Shown: positions 33,177 through 41,768 of the stretch, piece by piece | Layout: each line of letters begins with the position of its first letter | Position numbering within the stretch: the stretch's first letter is position 1 | Origin: Eubacteriales bacterium | Lineage (GTDB): Bacteria > Bacillota > Clostridia > Christensenellales > Aristaeellaceae | DNA: 61,212 bases | Reading direction: 5' to 3' | Assembly: GCA_028705775.1 (NCBI GenBank) | Contig: JAQWCW010000018.1 | Span: 1-61,212, forward strand | Made by a program: the position numbers and the translations under genes | The notes under the pieces: generated by a model | What the model saw: the letters and a program-made list of their open reading frames with translations, nothing else | The model's database searches: none | What the model was told of the DNA's origin: nothing

Positions 33177-34304
33177 TCAGCCGTTATCTGCAAGAACCTC
33201 GACATTGCCGGAAACCGTGCTTGCGCGGACAACAACGCTTACTGCGCCGGCGCAGTCCTTGAAGGCGTTGCGCACATTGCCGGACAGGCTCTTAGCGTGC
33301 AGCTCGACTGCGCCGATATCGGCGGGAAGCTTCACGCGGACATTTCCGCTGGTTGACGTTGCGCTCACATTCGTCAGCTCGTTGCCGAGATTACGCAGCT
33401 TTACATCGCCGCTGACGGACTTTGCGTTGATTTCATTCGCGTGACCCTTGAACTTGACATCTCCGCTTACGGAAACGATATTCAGGCTGTCGCACTCGCA
33501 ATGCGCCTTAATCTCGCCGCTCATCGTTTTCGCGTTTATCTGGGTGGCCGCAAGCTCCATTATAACGTCGCCGCTCGCGGTATTCAGCTTTGCATTCGAC
33601 AGCTTCATGGAGATTGACGGAACAAGCTGAATATCACCGCTCGTTGTGTCCGCGCTGATTTGCGTAAGCGCTACGCCCTGAACGGAGAAATCGCCGCTGG
33701 TGCTGTGAAGCTCCATTCCGAACGCCTTATCCGCCGGCAGGGAAACACGGATTTCACCATCGCCGCCGAATTCGGAAGCGAACAGTTTGCCAAACCCGAT
33801 AAGATTAGAAAGATTCAGATTGTTGAAGTTGAAGCTGCGCGTTTCAATCTTGTTCTTCACAATTCTGAGCTTTCCGTTTTCAAGGCTTACGTCAACATTC
33901 TTGACTTCGCCGCAGTCTACATGAACCAGATTGTCTGAAGACGCATCACACACCAAGTCAATACTTCTAGAATCATAATAAACTTCCTCCACTTCCGCAG
34001 CAGCGAACTCATAAGATTTGCTTGCTTGAGCGCTGCCGTCCTCGTTATCGTCGTCAATATCAATGCCAAGCTTCACCTTTACCTGCGCCTGCTTGCGCGG
34101 GTACTGCGAGATAACATCCTCCATGCCCTTCAGGCTGTCCATAACGCAGCCGATAGCGTCGTCCGCAGTATGACCCTGAGCAACCAAATCGCTGAAGCGC
34201 TCCTGGCAGTTAGCCATCAGCTCGTCATGCAGCGCCTGCGCTTCCTGATTCATCTCCGTGTTCTGAAAAAGCAGCTCAATCATTTTCCTTACAGTTTCAT
34301 TCAT
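33177..34304 (-). CDS. DUF4097-type beta-repeat protein
   Basis: A 375-residue protein. Residues 1-70 are helical and resemble the cytoplasmic leader domain found in PadR-linked membrane proteins (HDELMANCQERFSDLVAQGHTADDAI). From about 95 on it consists of many short beta repeats of the form xSxSGDVxxx (TSGDFSV, TSGDIQL, ASGDVIM, MSGEIKA, VSGDVKF, VSGDVKL, TSGNVRV, LSGNVRN, VSGNVEV), which should wind into a right-handed beta-helix. No membrane helix is seen, unlike most PadR-linked proteins of this type. It starts 3 bases after padR. Function unknown. Confidence 0.85.
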   Translation of the reverse strand: MNETVRKMIELLFQNTEMNQEAQALHDELMANCQERFSDLVAQGHTADDAIGCVMDSLKGMEDVISQYPRKQAQVKVKLGIDIDDDNEDGSAQASKSYEFAAAEVEEVYYDSRSIDLVCDASSDNLVHVDCGEVKNVDVSLENGKLRIVKNKIETRSFNFNNLNLSNLIGFGKLFASEFGGDGEIRVSLPADKAFGMELHSTSGDFSVQGVALTQISADTTSGDIQLVPSISMKLSNAKLNTASGDVIMELAATQINAKTMSGEIKAHCECDSLNIVSVSGDVKFKGHANEINAKSVSGDVKLRNLGNELTNVSATSTSGNVRVKLPADIGAVELHAKSLSGNVRNAFKDCAGAVSVVVRASTVSGNVEVLADNG

Positions 34305-34307
34305 AAT

Positions 34308-34634
34308 TCAACCCTCCAACAGCTTGTCGATTATAAGCTTTGTTTGTTCCCAGCCATCGCGGCTGTCCGAAAGGGACGCCCTGCCCTCATCGGTTATTGC
34401 GTAATATCTGCGCCTCGCGCCGCTGTTCTCATCGCCCCAGTAGGAGCGGATGAAACCGTTCTGCTCAAGGCGGCGGAACGTGGGATAAAGAGTTGCTTCC
34501 TTGAATTCAAATTCCCCGCCCGTTCTCTCTGATACGCGCTTGTTGATAAGGTAGCCGTAGCAATCCTCATCCGCAAGCTGCCGCAGGATTATCGCCTCGG
34601 TATATCCCCTAAGCAGGTCTGCCGACAGTGTCAT
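34308..34634 (-). CDS. PadR family transcriptional regulator
   Basis: A 108-residue winged-helix regulator: LLRGYTEAIILRQLADEDCYGYLI, EFEFKEATLYPTFRRLEQNGFI and the wing SYWGDENSGARRRYYAITDEG are textbook PadR. ATG 34634 has GGAGGTGAGG before it. An ATGT/ACAT-type inverted repeat overlaps the promoter, indicating self-repression. It drives the DUF4097 gene, and is often linked to envelope-stress or membrane proteins. Confidence 0.94.
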   Translation of the reverse strand: MTLSADLLRGYTEAIILRQLADEDCYGYLINKRVSERTGGEFEFKEATLYPTFRRLEQNGFIRSYWGDENSGARRRYYAITDEGRASLSDSRDGWEQTKLIIDKLLEG

Positions 34635-34646
34635 AACCTCACCTCC

Positions 34647-34673
34647 GATGTACATTATAATCGTCAATACATC
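34647..34673. promoter_or_regulatory. Candidate PadR operator
   Basis: GATGTA (34647-34652) and TACATC (34668-34673) form an inverted repeat that spans the -10 box; PadR proteins typically bind ATGT-N-ACAT dyads. Confidence 0.6.
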
Positions 34674-34682
34674 GCCTGTCAA
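34654..34682 (-). promoter_or_regulatory. Promoter of the padR-DUF4097 unit
   Basis: On the minus strand TTGACA (34677-34682) and TATAAT (34654-34659) are exactly 17 bases apart. Confidence 0.9.
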
Positions 34683-34754
34683 GGTATTGTGCGTAATTAT
34701 TTATAATTTTCTTTTTGGTACATTTTTTGCAGAGATACTTAGAGAGTAGGCGAC

Positions 34755-34783
34755 AGAAAAACGCGGCAGCTATTGCTGCCGCG
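34755..34783 (-). terminator. Terminator of the secDF unit
   Basis: CGCGGCAGC (34762-34770) and GCTGCCGCG (34775-34783) close a 4-base loop; on the minus strand TTTTTCTGT follows. Confidence 0.92.
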
Positions 34784-34831
34784 CCTATGAGTTATAGTGA
34801 AGTATTCGGGAAGAATAAACTGCTGCGAGCC

Positions 34832-35764
34832 TTAAGCCTTCTTGGGCTGCTTCTTTGCCTTTGCAGCCTTATGTGCAGCGCGCCTCTCGCCGTACTTGTC
34901 AAGCATGAAGCTCCACACGAAGCCGCTGAGCAGGCTGGAGGAATACGCTCCGGCAAGGATACCGATGATGATGGGCAGAGCGAACTCGCGAATCGAATCA
35001 ACGCCGAGAATGTAGAGCGTTACAATGGTGAACAGCGTGGTGATGTTCGTATTGATTGTGCGCCCGAGGCATTCCTTGACGGAAATAACTACGCGGTCGG
35101 CGCTGTCAAGCGCTTTAAGCTCCGCCTTATGGTTATTTTCGCGGATACGGTCGAAGATAACGATTGTGGAGTTGATTGAATAACCGACAATCGTGAGCAT
35201 TGCCGCGATGAACGAGCTGTTGAGCTGAACGATGGAGCTGAGTATGCCCATGAAGCAGCACATGATAAGCACGTCATGCACAAGACCCGCGATAGCGGCT
35301 ATGCCGCTGAAGAAATCGAAGCGAATCGCGATATAGATGAGCATGAGCGCCGCGGCGATAAGCACAGACCAGATAGCGTTGGAAATGAGCGTGCGGCTTG
35401 CCGTTGCGCCGACCATCGTGGTTGAAACATCGTTAACATTCATGTCGGGATAGCTTTTCTTGAGTGACTCGTCAAGCCCCGCGCGGATAACCTGAACCTC
35501 GTCCTCAGTCATATCCTTGATGCGAAGAACAAGCTCGTCCTTGGCAACGCCCTGAACCGTTACGGTGAAATCCTTGATTCCGTTAGCCTTGACAGCCTCG
35601 GAAACGACTGCGGAATCCACTACCGCGTTCATTTTATACTGGATTGAAAGACCGCCCGTAAAATCAATACCGTAGTTGATTCCATGGCCGCAAAGCGCCA
35701 TAACAACCGCTACGACAACAATGATTAGAGGGAGAGCGAAGTAATACTTTATATACTTTTTCAT
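34832..35764 (-). CDS. secF: Protein translocase subunit SecF
   Basis: A 310-residue RND-fold membrane protein: GINYGIDFTGGLSIQY is the D1 motif, and GYSINSTIVIFDRIREN the D4 motif in the core helices; six membrane segments. With SecD it uses the proton gradient to aid late steps of protein export. C-terminal KAAKAKKQPKKA is a basic cytoplasmic tail. Start overlaps the secD stop by 4 bases. Confidence 0.97.
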   Translation of the reverse strand: MKKYIKYYFALPLIIVVVAVVMALCGHGINYGIDFTGGLSIQYKMNAVVDSAVVSEAVKANGIKDFTVTVQGVAKDELVLRIKDMTEDEVQVIRAGLDESLKKSYPDMNVNDVSTTMVGATASRTLISNAIWSVLIAAALMLIYIAIRFDFFSGIAAIAGLVHDVLIMCCFMGILSSIVQLNSSFIAAMLTIVGYSINSTIVIFDRIRENNHKAELKALDSADRVVISVKECLGRTINTNITTLFTIVTLYILGVDSIREFALPIIIGILAGAYSSSLLSGFVWSFMLDKYGERRAAHKAAKAKKQPKKA

Positions 35765-37101
35765 GCCGCCGCCTCCTCCTTAACTTTCTTAGTTCTCACA
35801 AAGAGCTTGGGTTTGTCTGCCGCAAGATTGGCAACATGCTTGAGAAGGAAGCGGGTTACGGTAACGGCGCTGATAAGCGAAACGACGACGCCGAGAAGCA
35901 GCGTGTTCGCAAAGCCGCGAATCGAGCCTGTTCCGAAAATCATAAGCACGATAGCCGCGATGATTGTGGTGACATTGGAGTCGATAATCGCGCTGAACGC
36001 ATTCTTGAAGCCGGTCGTAACGGCGCTGCGGACAGAGCGTCCCGCGCGTACTTCTTCTTCAATGCGCTCAAAGATGATTACGTTGGCGTCAACCGCCATG
36101 CCGATGCCAAGCACGATACCTGCGATACCGGGCAGGGTGAGCTGAATCGTGCCGATTACGCCCATAAGGAAGAACACGAGCCAGATGTAAAGAACGAGCG
36201 CAACATCCGCAACGATGCCGCAAAGACGATAGCGAAGCGCCATGAACAGAAGCACGAGCGCAATGCCGATTATTGCGGCAAGAACGGAGGTAGACAGCGC
36301 GTTATCGCCAAGGGACGCGGAAACGGTGTCCGCCTTATCCTGCGTAAGCACGAGAGGCAGAGCGCCGGACTGAATCTGGATGGCGAGCGCCTGAGCGCCT
36401 TCAAGAGTGAAGTTGCCCTCGATGAGTCCTTCGCCGCCGGTTATGGCGCTGTTGACGGTGGGCGAGGAAACCTCCTGCCCGTCGAGATAGATGCTGATAG
36501 CTCTGCCGATATTATTGCGGGTAGCCTCGGCAAACTTCTCGGTTCCCTCTCCGTCAAGCCTGAAGGATACGGCGTACTTACCTTCATACATTGTGGCAGC
36601 AGCCGTTTTTACGTTGTTGCCCTTCAGAATTACGTTTCCGGAAGGGTCGCGGAACTCAAGCTCCGCAGGCGAGCCGATAAGGGACAGAACCTCAAGCGGG
36701 TCGGTAACGTCAGGAATCTCTACGCGGATTCCGCTTGTGCCGTTCTGGGTTACAGTCGCCTCGGTAAAGCCCTTCTGGGTAAGGCGGTTCTGGATTACTC
36801 CGATTGTGTTTTCAAGCAGAACGGAGAAATCAAGGCCCATATCCTCGGCTTCCTTGGCGATATACTCAACGTACACGCCGCCGCGAAGGTCAAGACCAAG
36901 AGGAATCGCGCTGGGCCACTTTTCCACGTTGGTGGTGGGAATGAAGTTCTTGAGCTTGTAAAGCCCGCGGCCGTCCAGGTTAAGTCCGGTGCAGCCGATG
37001 ATGAACAATACCGCGATTATGACGACGGTAACGGCGAGCGTTATTATGCTGCGCCTTGCGGTTATCGCCTTCTTGCGTGAAGGCGCTACTCGTTTAGCCA
37101 T
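35761..37101 (-). CDS. secD: Protein translocase subunit SecD
   Basis: A 446-residue partner of SecF: GLDLRGGVYVEY is the SecD D1 signature, the outer P1/head domain covers about 75-260, and GMAVDANVIIFERIEEE is the D4 motif with the proton-relay aspartate. Six membrane helices. RBS AGGAGG before ATG 37101. Downstream of a small membrane-protein gene in the same unit. Confidence 0.97.
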   Translation of the reverse strand: MAKRVAPSRKKAITARRSIITLAVTVVIIAVLFIIGCTGLNLDGRGLYKLKNFIPTTNVEKWPSAIPLGLDLRGGVYVEYIAKEAEDMGLDFSVLLENTIGVIQNRLTQKGFTEATVTQNGTSGIRVEIPDVTDPLEVLSLIGSPAELEFRDPSGNVILKGNNVKTAAATMYEGKYAVSFRLDGEGTEKFAEATRNNIGRAISIYLDGQEVSSPTVNSAITGGEGLIEGNFTLEGAQALAIQIQSGALPLVLTQDKADTVSASLGDNALSTSVLAAIIGIALVLLFMALRYRLCGIVADVALVLYIWLVFFLMGVIGTIQLTLPGIAGIVLGIGMAVDANVIIFERIEEEVRAGRSVRSAVTTGFKNAFSAIIDSNVTTIIAAIVLMIFGTGSIRGFANTLLLGVVVSLISAVTVTRFLLKHVANLAADKPKLFVRTKKVKEEAAA

Positions 37102-37146
37102 TTTGCATCCTCCTATTATTTATATAAAGCGAAACTCCGAAGGACG

Positions 37147-37512
37147 CTATATCGGCAAATCCCCGGGCGGGAATGAGCGCGAAAGCTCGCGTATGTAAGC
37201 GCCGCTGACAACCCAGTTGCCGTTGGCGTCCGTAGGCGCAATCCGAGGCGCAAAAAGGCGCTGACCTCTCTCCTCCGCCTTTGGCTGCGGCTTTTCGCCG
37301 CCCGCGGTCTTTTTCGCAGCCTCGGCGTCGCCCTGATTGGTTTCATTGACGGGGAGAACAAACATTGCCTGCGCGAAAATTCCCGACTCGTTTTGCTCGG
37401 GTTTTTCGGCGCTTTCGGGCGTTTCAATCAGCAAAAAAGCGCACAGAAGAACAAGGCTTATAACGCCTACGCCCATCAGTACGCGCCGCAATAACGCAAA
37501 ACGCCGAATCAA
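37147..37512 (-). CDS. Small single-span membrane protein upstream of secDF
   Basis: A predicted 121-residue protein starting at TTG 37512, because GGAAGGTG lies 5 bases ahead and the only earlier Met (37596) lies before the transcription start. Basic start IRRFALLRR, one membrane helix (about 12-32), then a Pro/Glu/Lys/Ala-rich outer part with low complexity and an end reading ANGNWVVSGAYIREL. No known family. It shares the secDF promoter, so it may be a translocase accessory, but this is only context. Confidence 0.6.
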   Translation of the reverse strand: MIRRFALLRRVLMGVGVISLVLLCAFLLIETPESAEKPEQNESGIFAQAMFVLPVNETNQGDAEAAKKTAGGEKPQPKAEERGQRLFAPRIAPTDANGNWVVSGAYIRELSRSFPPGDLPI

Positions 37513-37545
37513 AGTATCACCTTCCGCCGCGAGCAATTTTCGACT

Positions 37546-37574
37546 ATTATACTTTATATTGTGCCTTACGTCAA
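37546..37574 (-). promoter_or_regulatory. Promoter of the secDF unit
   Basis: On the minus strand TTGACG (37569-37574) and TATAAT (37546-37551) are 17 bases apart; start near 37539. Confidence 0.85.
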
Positions 37575-37644
37575 ATAAAAATTGCACAAAGCGCAAAATG
37601 TCGGTTCAGGAGTGAATAAAGCCATTCTTTTATCCTCGCAAGTG

Positions 37645-37673
37645 GTGACTTTAGGCTCGGTTTAGGCTATAAT
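37645..37673 (+). promoter_or_regulatory. Promoter of ychF
   Basis: A perfect TATAAT (37668-37673) with GTGACT (37645-37650) 17 bases upstream. Confidence 0.65.
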
Positions 37674-37716
37674 ACAAAAGGTATTATGTTTATGGATTAA
37701 AGGAGCAGCAGATAAA

Positions 37717-38814
37717 ATGAAGCTTGGCGTAGTCGGACTTCCCAACGTAGGCAAAAGCACCCTTTTCAACGCGATTACAAAGGCGGGCGCGGAAGTGGCT
37801 AATTATCCCTTCTGCACAATCGAGCCGAACAGCGGCATAGTTCCCGTTCCGGACAAGCGGCTTGACGCGCTTGCAGATATGTACAGCCCCAAGAAAAAGA
37901 CGCCCGCCGTTATTGAATTCACCGATATAGCCGGTCTTGTAAAGGGCGCAAGCCACGGCGAAGGGCTTGGCAACAAGTTCCTTTCGCATATAAGGGAGTG
38001 CGACGCAATCGTACACGTCGTCCGCTGCTTTGAGGATGAAAACATCATCCATGTTGACGGCTCGATAGACGCAAAGCGCGATATGGAAACGATTAATCTT
38101 GAGCTTATCTTTGCCGACCTTGAAACCGCGCAGAAGCGCGAGGACAAGGCAAAGAAGCTGATAAAGACGGGCGACAAGCGCTATCTTGACGAGGCGAACC
38201 TTGCCGAGCGCCTGCGCGTGCATCTCGAAAGCGGAAAAAGCGCCAGAACCCTTTCGGTAACGCCTGAGGAAAAGGCAATGCTGCAAGGCTGGTTCCTTCT
38301 GACCGACAAGCCGGTTATTTACGCCGCCAACATTGCCGAAAGCGACCTCGGCAAGGATGAGGACTCCATTGAAATGGTGCGCGAGGTCAAGGAGGCAGCC
38401 AAAGCCGAAAACGCTCAGGTAATGGTTATTTCGGCGCAGATTGAGGAAGAAATCGCTCAGATGGAGGGCGAGGAAAAGCAGGAATTCCTTGCCGAGCTTG
38501 GAATTGGCGAAAGCGGACTTGACAGGCTCGTTACCGCCTCCTATTCCCTGCTTGGGCTTATTTCCTTCCTTACGGCAGGCTCGGACGAATGCCGCGCATG
38601 GACAATCAAGAACGGCACAAAAGCGCCGCAGGCGGCGGGCAAAATACACAGCGATTTTGAGCGCGGCTTTATCCGCGCGGAGATTGTGCCGTTTGAAACC
38701 CTTTATTCCGAGGGCAGCATGAACGCCTGCCGCGACAAGGGTCTGATTCGCTCCGAGGGTAAGGACTATGTTATGAAGGACGGGGACGTTACCCTGTTCC
38801 GCTTCAACGTATAA
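37717..38814 (+). CDS. ychF: Redox-regulated ATPase/GTPase YchF
   Basis: A 365-residue Obg-family P-loop protein: GLPNVGKSTLFNAIT (G1), EFTDIAGLVKGASHGEGLGNKFL (G3 region) and the NMxE/NxxE-type adenine-specific loop (here YAANIAES), then a coiled coil (about 130-165) and a C-terminal TGS domain (RAWTIKNGTKAPQAAGKIHSDFERG). It binds ribosomes and prefers ATP. RBS AAAGGAGCAG before ATG 37717. Confidence 0.97.
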   Translation: MKLGVVGLPNVGKSTLFNAITKAGAEVANYPFCTIEPNSGIVPVPDKRLDALADMYSPKKKTPAVIEFTDIAGLVKGASHGEGLGNKFLSHIRECDAIVHVVRCFEDENIIHVDGSIDAKRDMETINLELIFADLETAQKREDKAKKLIKTGDKRYLDEANLAERLRVHLESGKSARTLSVTPEEKAMLQGWFLLTDKPVIYAANIAESDLGKDEDSIEMVREVKEAAKAENAQVMVISAQIEEEIAQMEGEEKQEFLAELGIGESGLDRLVTASYSLLGLISFLTAGSDECRAWTIKNGTKAPQAAGKIHSDFERGFIRAEIVPFETLYSEGSMNACRDKGLIRSEGKDYVMKDGDVTLFRFNV

Positions 38815-38840
38815 ACGTATAAGGGAGGATTTTGAAGTCA

Positions 38841-39851
38841 ATGAAGCTATCGTATGTGGCAAAGCGCATTGTCAAAATGGACTACAAGCGTATGTGGGAC
38901 ACGACGAAGATTCTGAAGGCGCGCAGCGGCAAAAGCCGCGCATGGCTCCTGTGCGATATGCTCGCCTGCGCCGTCAAATACAACGCGGGCTATATGGACT
39001 ATAAAATCGCCGCGATGTATTCTCTTACGGACGCTCAGCGCAGAACCGTAATCACGCGCGGAATCAGTAACGAAATCGTGCGCCGCATGAACGACAAGGC
39101 GTACTGGCATTTCTTTGACGACAAAACGCAGTTCGACAAGCTTTTCGCCGCGCAGGTAAACCGCGAATGGATGAAGATTGACGATAGCACAACCGCCGAG
39201 CAGCTTGAAAGTATGCTTTCCAAATGCGAGGATATTATCGCAAAGCCGCTTGAAGGCTCCTCCGGCGTGGGAATTTCCAAATACCACAGCGCGGACTGGG
39301 CAGGAAAAGCCGCCGAGCTGCTTGAAACGCTCAGAAAGAACGAAACGGGCATAATCGAGGACGTTGTAAAGCAGCACCATCTTATGTCCTCCCTCTGCCC
39401 CACCTCAGTTAACACAATCCGCATAGCCACCCTGATTGGCGACAAGGCAGAGGGCATCGTTTACGCCTTCCTGCGCATAGGCAACGGCAAGGTTATGGAT
39501 AACGTTGACTGCGGTGGAATGGCTGCGCGCGTTGATTTGGAGAGCGGAAAGCTGCTCACCGTCGGCGCAGACAAGGCGGGAAACACGTACGAAAAGCACC
39601 CGATGACCGGAACGCCGATAATCGGCTTCACCATTCCCTATTGGGAGGAAGCCAAGAAGATGGCGCTTGACGCGATGAAGGTTGTTCCTCAGGTCAGATT
39701 CGTAGCATGGGATATAGCGATTACCGAAAACGGGCCTGTGTTCATTGAGGGCAATAGCTTCCCGAGCCACGCTATACCCCAGTTTGCCGCGCATTATCCT
39801 GACGGAATCGGAATCATGCCCGAATTCCGCAAATTCATATCCAACATCTGA
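38841..39851 (+). CDS. ATP-grasp enzyme (sugar-transfer-associated type)
   Basis: A 336-residue protein. The ATP-grasp fold is seen in EDIIAKPLEGSSGVGISKY (lysine and glycine loop), CPTSVNTIRIATLI, and the metal-site WDIAITENGPVFIEGNSFP (E and N near 310). The N-terminal 90 residues match proteins of the ATPgrasp_ST type that are often linked to polysaccharide or teichoic-acid genes. It would join an amine and a carboxyl group using ATP; substrate unknown. ATG 38841 follows GGGAGG; a TTG at 38832 is too close to it. Thirteen bases ahead of an ABC exporter. Confidence 0.8.
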   Translation: MKLSYVAKRIVKMDYKRMWDTTKILKARSGKSRAWLLCDMLACAVKYNAGYMDYKIAAMYSLTDAQRRTVITRGISNEIVRRMNDKAYWHFFDDKTQFDKLFAAQVNREWMKIDDSTTAEQLESMLSKCEDIIAKPLEGSSGVGISKYHSADWAGKAAELLETLRKNETGIIEDVVKQHHLMSSLCPTSVNTIRIATLIGDKAEGIVYAFLRIGNGKVMDNVDCGGMAARVDLESGKLLTVGADKAGNTYEKHPMTGTPIIGFTIPYWEEAKKMALDAMKVVPQVRFVAWDIAITENGPVFIEGNSFPSHAIPQFAAHYPDGIGIMPEFRKFISNI

Positions 39852-39864
39852 AAGTGAGCTGCGA

Positions 39865-41691
39865 ATGAAGAAAAGACTTCAAAAGCCAAGCCAAAGTCAA
39901 GGCACGTCGGACGCTTTTGAGTTCACTCCCGAAGAAAAGCGAATGATAGACACCTTTACGCGCAACGAGCATCATTCAATGCGAATCCTTTTCAAGATTT
40001 TGAAAGGGCATTACTGGAAGCTCATCATAAGCGCGCTTTGCTTTGTAGCCAAGCATTCGCCCGTATGGGCGCTGCCAATCGTTATAGCGCGCATAGTGGA
40101 CATCGCAACCCAGCCGCAGGCACATTCGACCGGCGAAATATACGTCTGCGGGGCTATAATGGCGCTGCTCGTTATTCAGAACATTCTCACCAACTACTGG
40201 CACACGCGCCTGTATTCGCAGACAATACGAAGCCTTGAGGCTAACCTGCGCGGAAGCCTGATAAGAAAGCTGCAGCAGCTTTCGATTCTGTTTCAGAAGG
40301 AAATACAGTCCGGAAGGCTGCAAAGCAAAATCATGCGCGACGTTGAAAACATCGAAACGATGGTTCAGCAGGCGTTCACGAACCTTGTTTCCGTGCTTAC
40401 GACGGTTACGGTCGCGCTCATAATAACCGTTACAAAATCGCCGGTCGTATTCGCGTTTTTCATCGCGTCCGTTCCGATAGCCTGCGCAACCGTTATTTTC
40501 TTCCGCAAGGGAATAAGAAAGCGCAACACGGAGTTCCGCCGCGAGATGGAAAACACCTCCGCACGCGTGCTTGAAATGGTCGAAATGATACCCGTAACGC
40601 GCGCGCACGCGCTTGAAAAGAACGAGATTGGCGCTATGGACGCGCAGATTGGCGAGGTTGCGGACAAGGGCTATAAGCTGGACATTGTTCAAAGCTTTTT
40701 CGGTTCGGTAAGCTGGGCGGTTTTCCAGCTGTTCCAGATAGCCTGCCTCTGCTATACCGGCACGCTCGCCTTTATGGGAACAATCACCGTCGGCGATATA
40801 ACGATGTACCAAAGCTATTTCACTACGGTAATCAACAGCGTTTCCTCCGTCGTTAACCTTCTGCCCGTTCTCTCAAAGGGAATGGAGTCAATCGACTCCG
40901 TCGGCGATATACTGACGGCGATGGACGTTGAAAACGACAGCGATAAAAAAGCGCCCAAGGATATTCAGGGCGCGTTTACGTTTGAAAACGTGTGCTATTC
41001 ATATCCGGACGACGGACGGGCGGTTCTTACCGATTTCAGCCTCAATGTGAAGGCGGGAGAAACGATAGCCTTCGTAGGCGAGAGCGGAAGCGGAAAAACC
41101 ACCCTGCTCAACCTGGTAATCGGCTTTTTGCATCCGACAAGCGGCAGGATTCTGCTTGACGGCGAGGACATGAGCGAGCTTTCCATGCGCGAATACCGTA
41201 AGCATCTGGCGGTTGTTCCGCAGGAGAGCATAATGTTTGACGACACCCTGCGCAAGAATATAACCTACGGGCTTGACTCCGTTACTGACGAGCAGCTGAA
41301 GGACGTTATCAGCCGCTGCTGCCTCAGCGAAGTAATAGAGCGGCTGCCTAGCGGAATTGACACCAGCGTAGGCGAGCACGGCGGACGGCTTTCCGGCGGT
41401 CAGCGCCAGCGCGTTTCCATCGCCCGCGCGCTCATCCGCAAGGCGAAGATTATTATCATGGACGAGGCGACATCGGCGCTCGATTCCGTATCCGAAAAGC
41501 GCATACAGGAGGCAGTAAGCAACCTTACCAAGAACGCGACAACCTTCATTGTTGCGCACAGGCTTTCCACCATAAAGAACGCCGACAGAATCGTTGTCAT
41601 TCAGGACGGCTCGGTGGTCGAGCAAGGCTCATACGACGAGCTTGTGCAGAAGCGCGGCGCGTTCTTCAAAATGCGCGAAATGCAGCAGTAA
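39865..41691 (+). CDS. ABC exporter, fused permease and ATPase (type IV)
   Basis: A 608-residue half-transporter. Residues about 60-340 hold six membrane helices of the ABC exporter fold; the ATPase follows with Walker A GESGSGKTT, Q-loop VVPQESIMFDD, signature [15 protein letters not shown], Walker B IIIMDEATSALD and H-loop VAHRLSTI. It works as a homodimer or with another half. The start ATG 39865 has only a weak AAGTGAG site; translation may depend on the ATP-grasp gene just before. Substrate could be the product of that enzyme or a lipid/drug. Confidence 0.92.
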   Translation: MKKRLQKPSQSQGTSDAFEFTPEEKRMIDTFTRNEHHSMRILFKILKGHYWKLIISALCFVAKHSPVWALPIVIARIVDIATQPQAHSTGEIYVCGAIMALLVIQNILTNYWHTRLYSQTIRSLEANLRGSLIRKLQQLSILFQKEIQSGRLQSKIMRDVENIETMVQQAFTNLVSVLTTVTVALIITVTKSPVVFAFFIASVPIACATVIFFRKGIRKRNTEFRREMENTSARVLEMVEMIPVTRAHALEKNEIGAMDAQIGEVADKGYKLDIVQSFFGSVSWAVFQLFQIACLCYTGTLAFMGTITVGDITMYQSYFTTVINSVSSVVNLLPVLSKGMESIDSVGDILTAMDVENDSDKKAPKDIQGAFTFENVCYSYPDDGRAVLTDFSLNVKAGETIAFVGESGSGKTTLLNLVIGFLHPTSGRILLDGEDMSELSMREYRKHLAVVPQESIMFDDTLRKNITYGLDSVTDEQLKDVISRCCLSEVIERLPSGIDTSVGEHGGRLSGGQRQRVSIARALIRKAKIIIMDEATSALDSVSEKRIQEAVSNLTKNATTFIVAHRLSTIKNADRIVVIQDGSVVEQGSYDELVQKRGAFFKMREMQQ

Positions 41692-41736
41692 AGCGAAAGA
41701 GAAAGCGATTTAGTATAAAGCATATTGGATACAACA

Positions 41737-41768
41737 AAACCGCTCCGATATTTCGGGGCGGTTTTTGC
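41737..41768 (+). terminator. Terminator after the ABC exporter
   Basis: ACCGCTCCGA (41739-41748) pairs with TCGGGGCGGT (41753-41762), followed by TTTTGCG, with AAAA before the stem. Confidence 0.85.
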
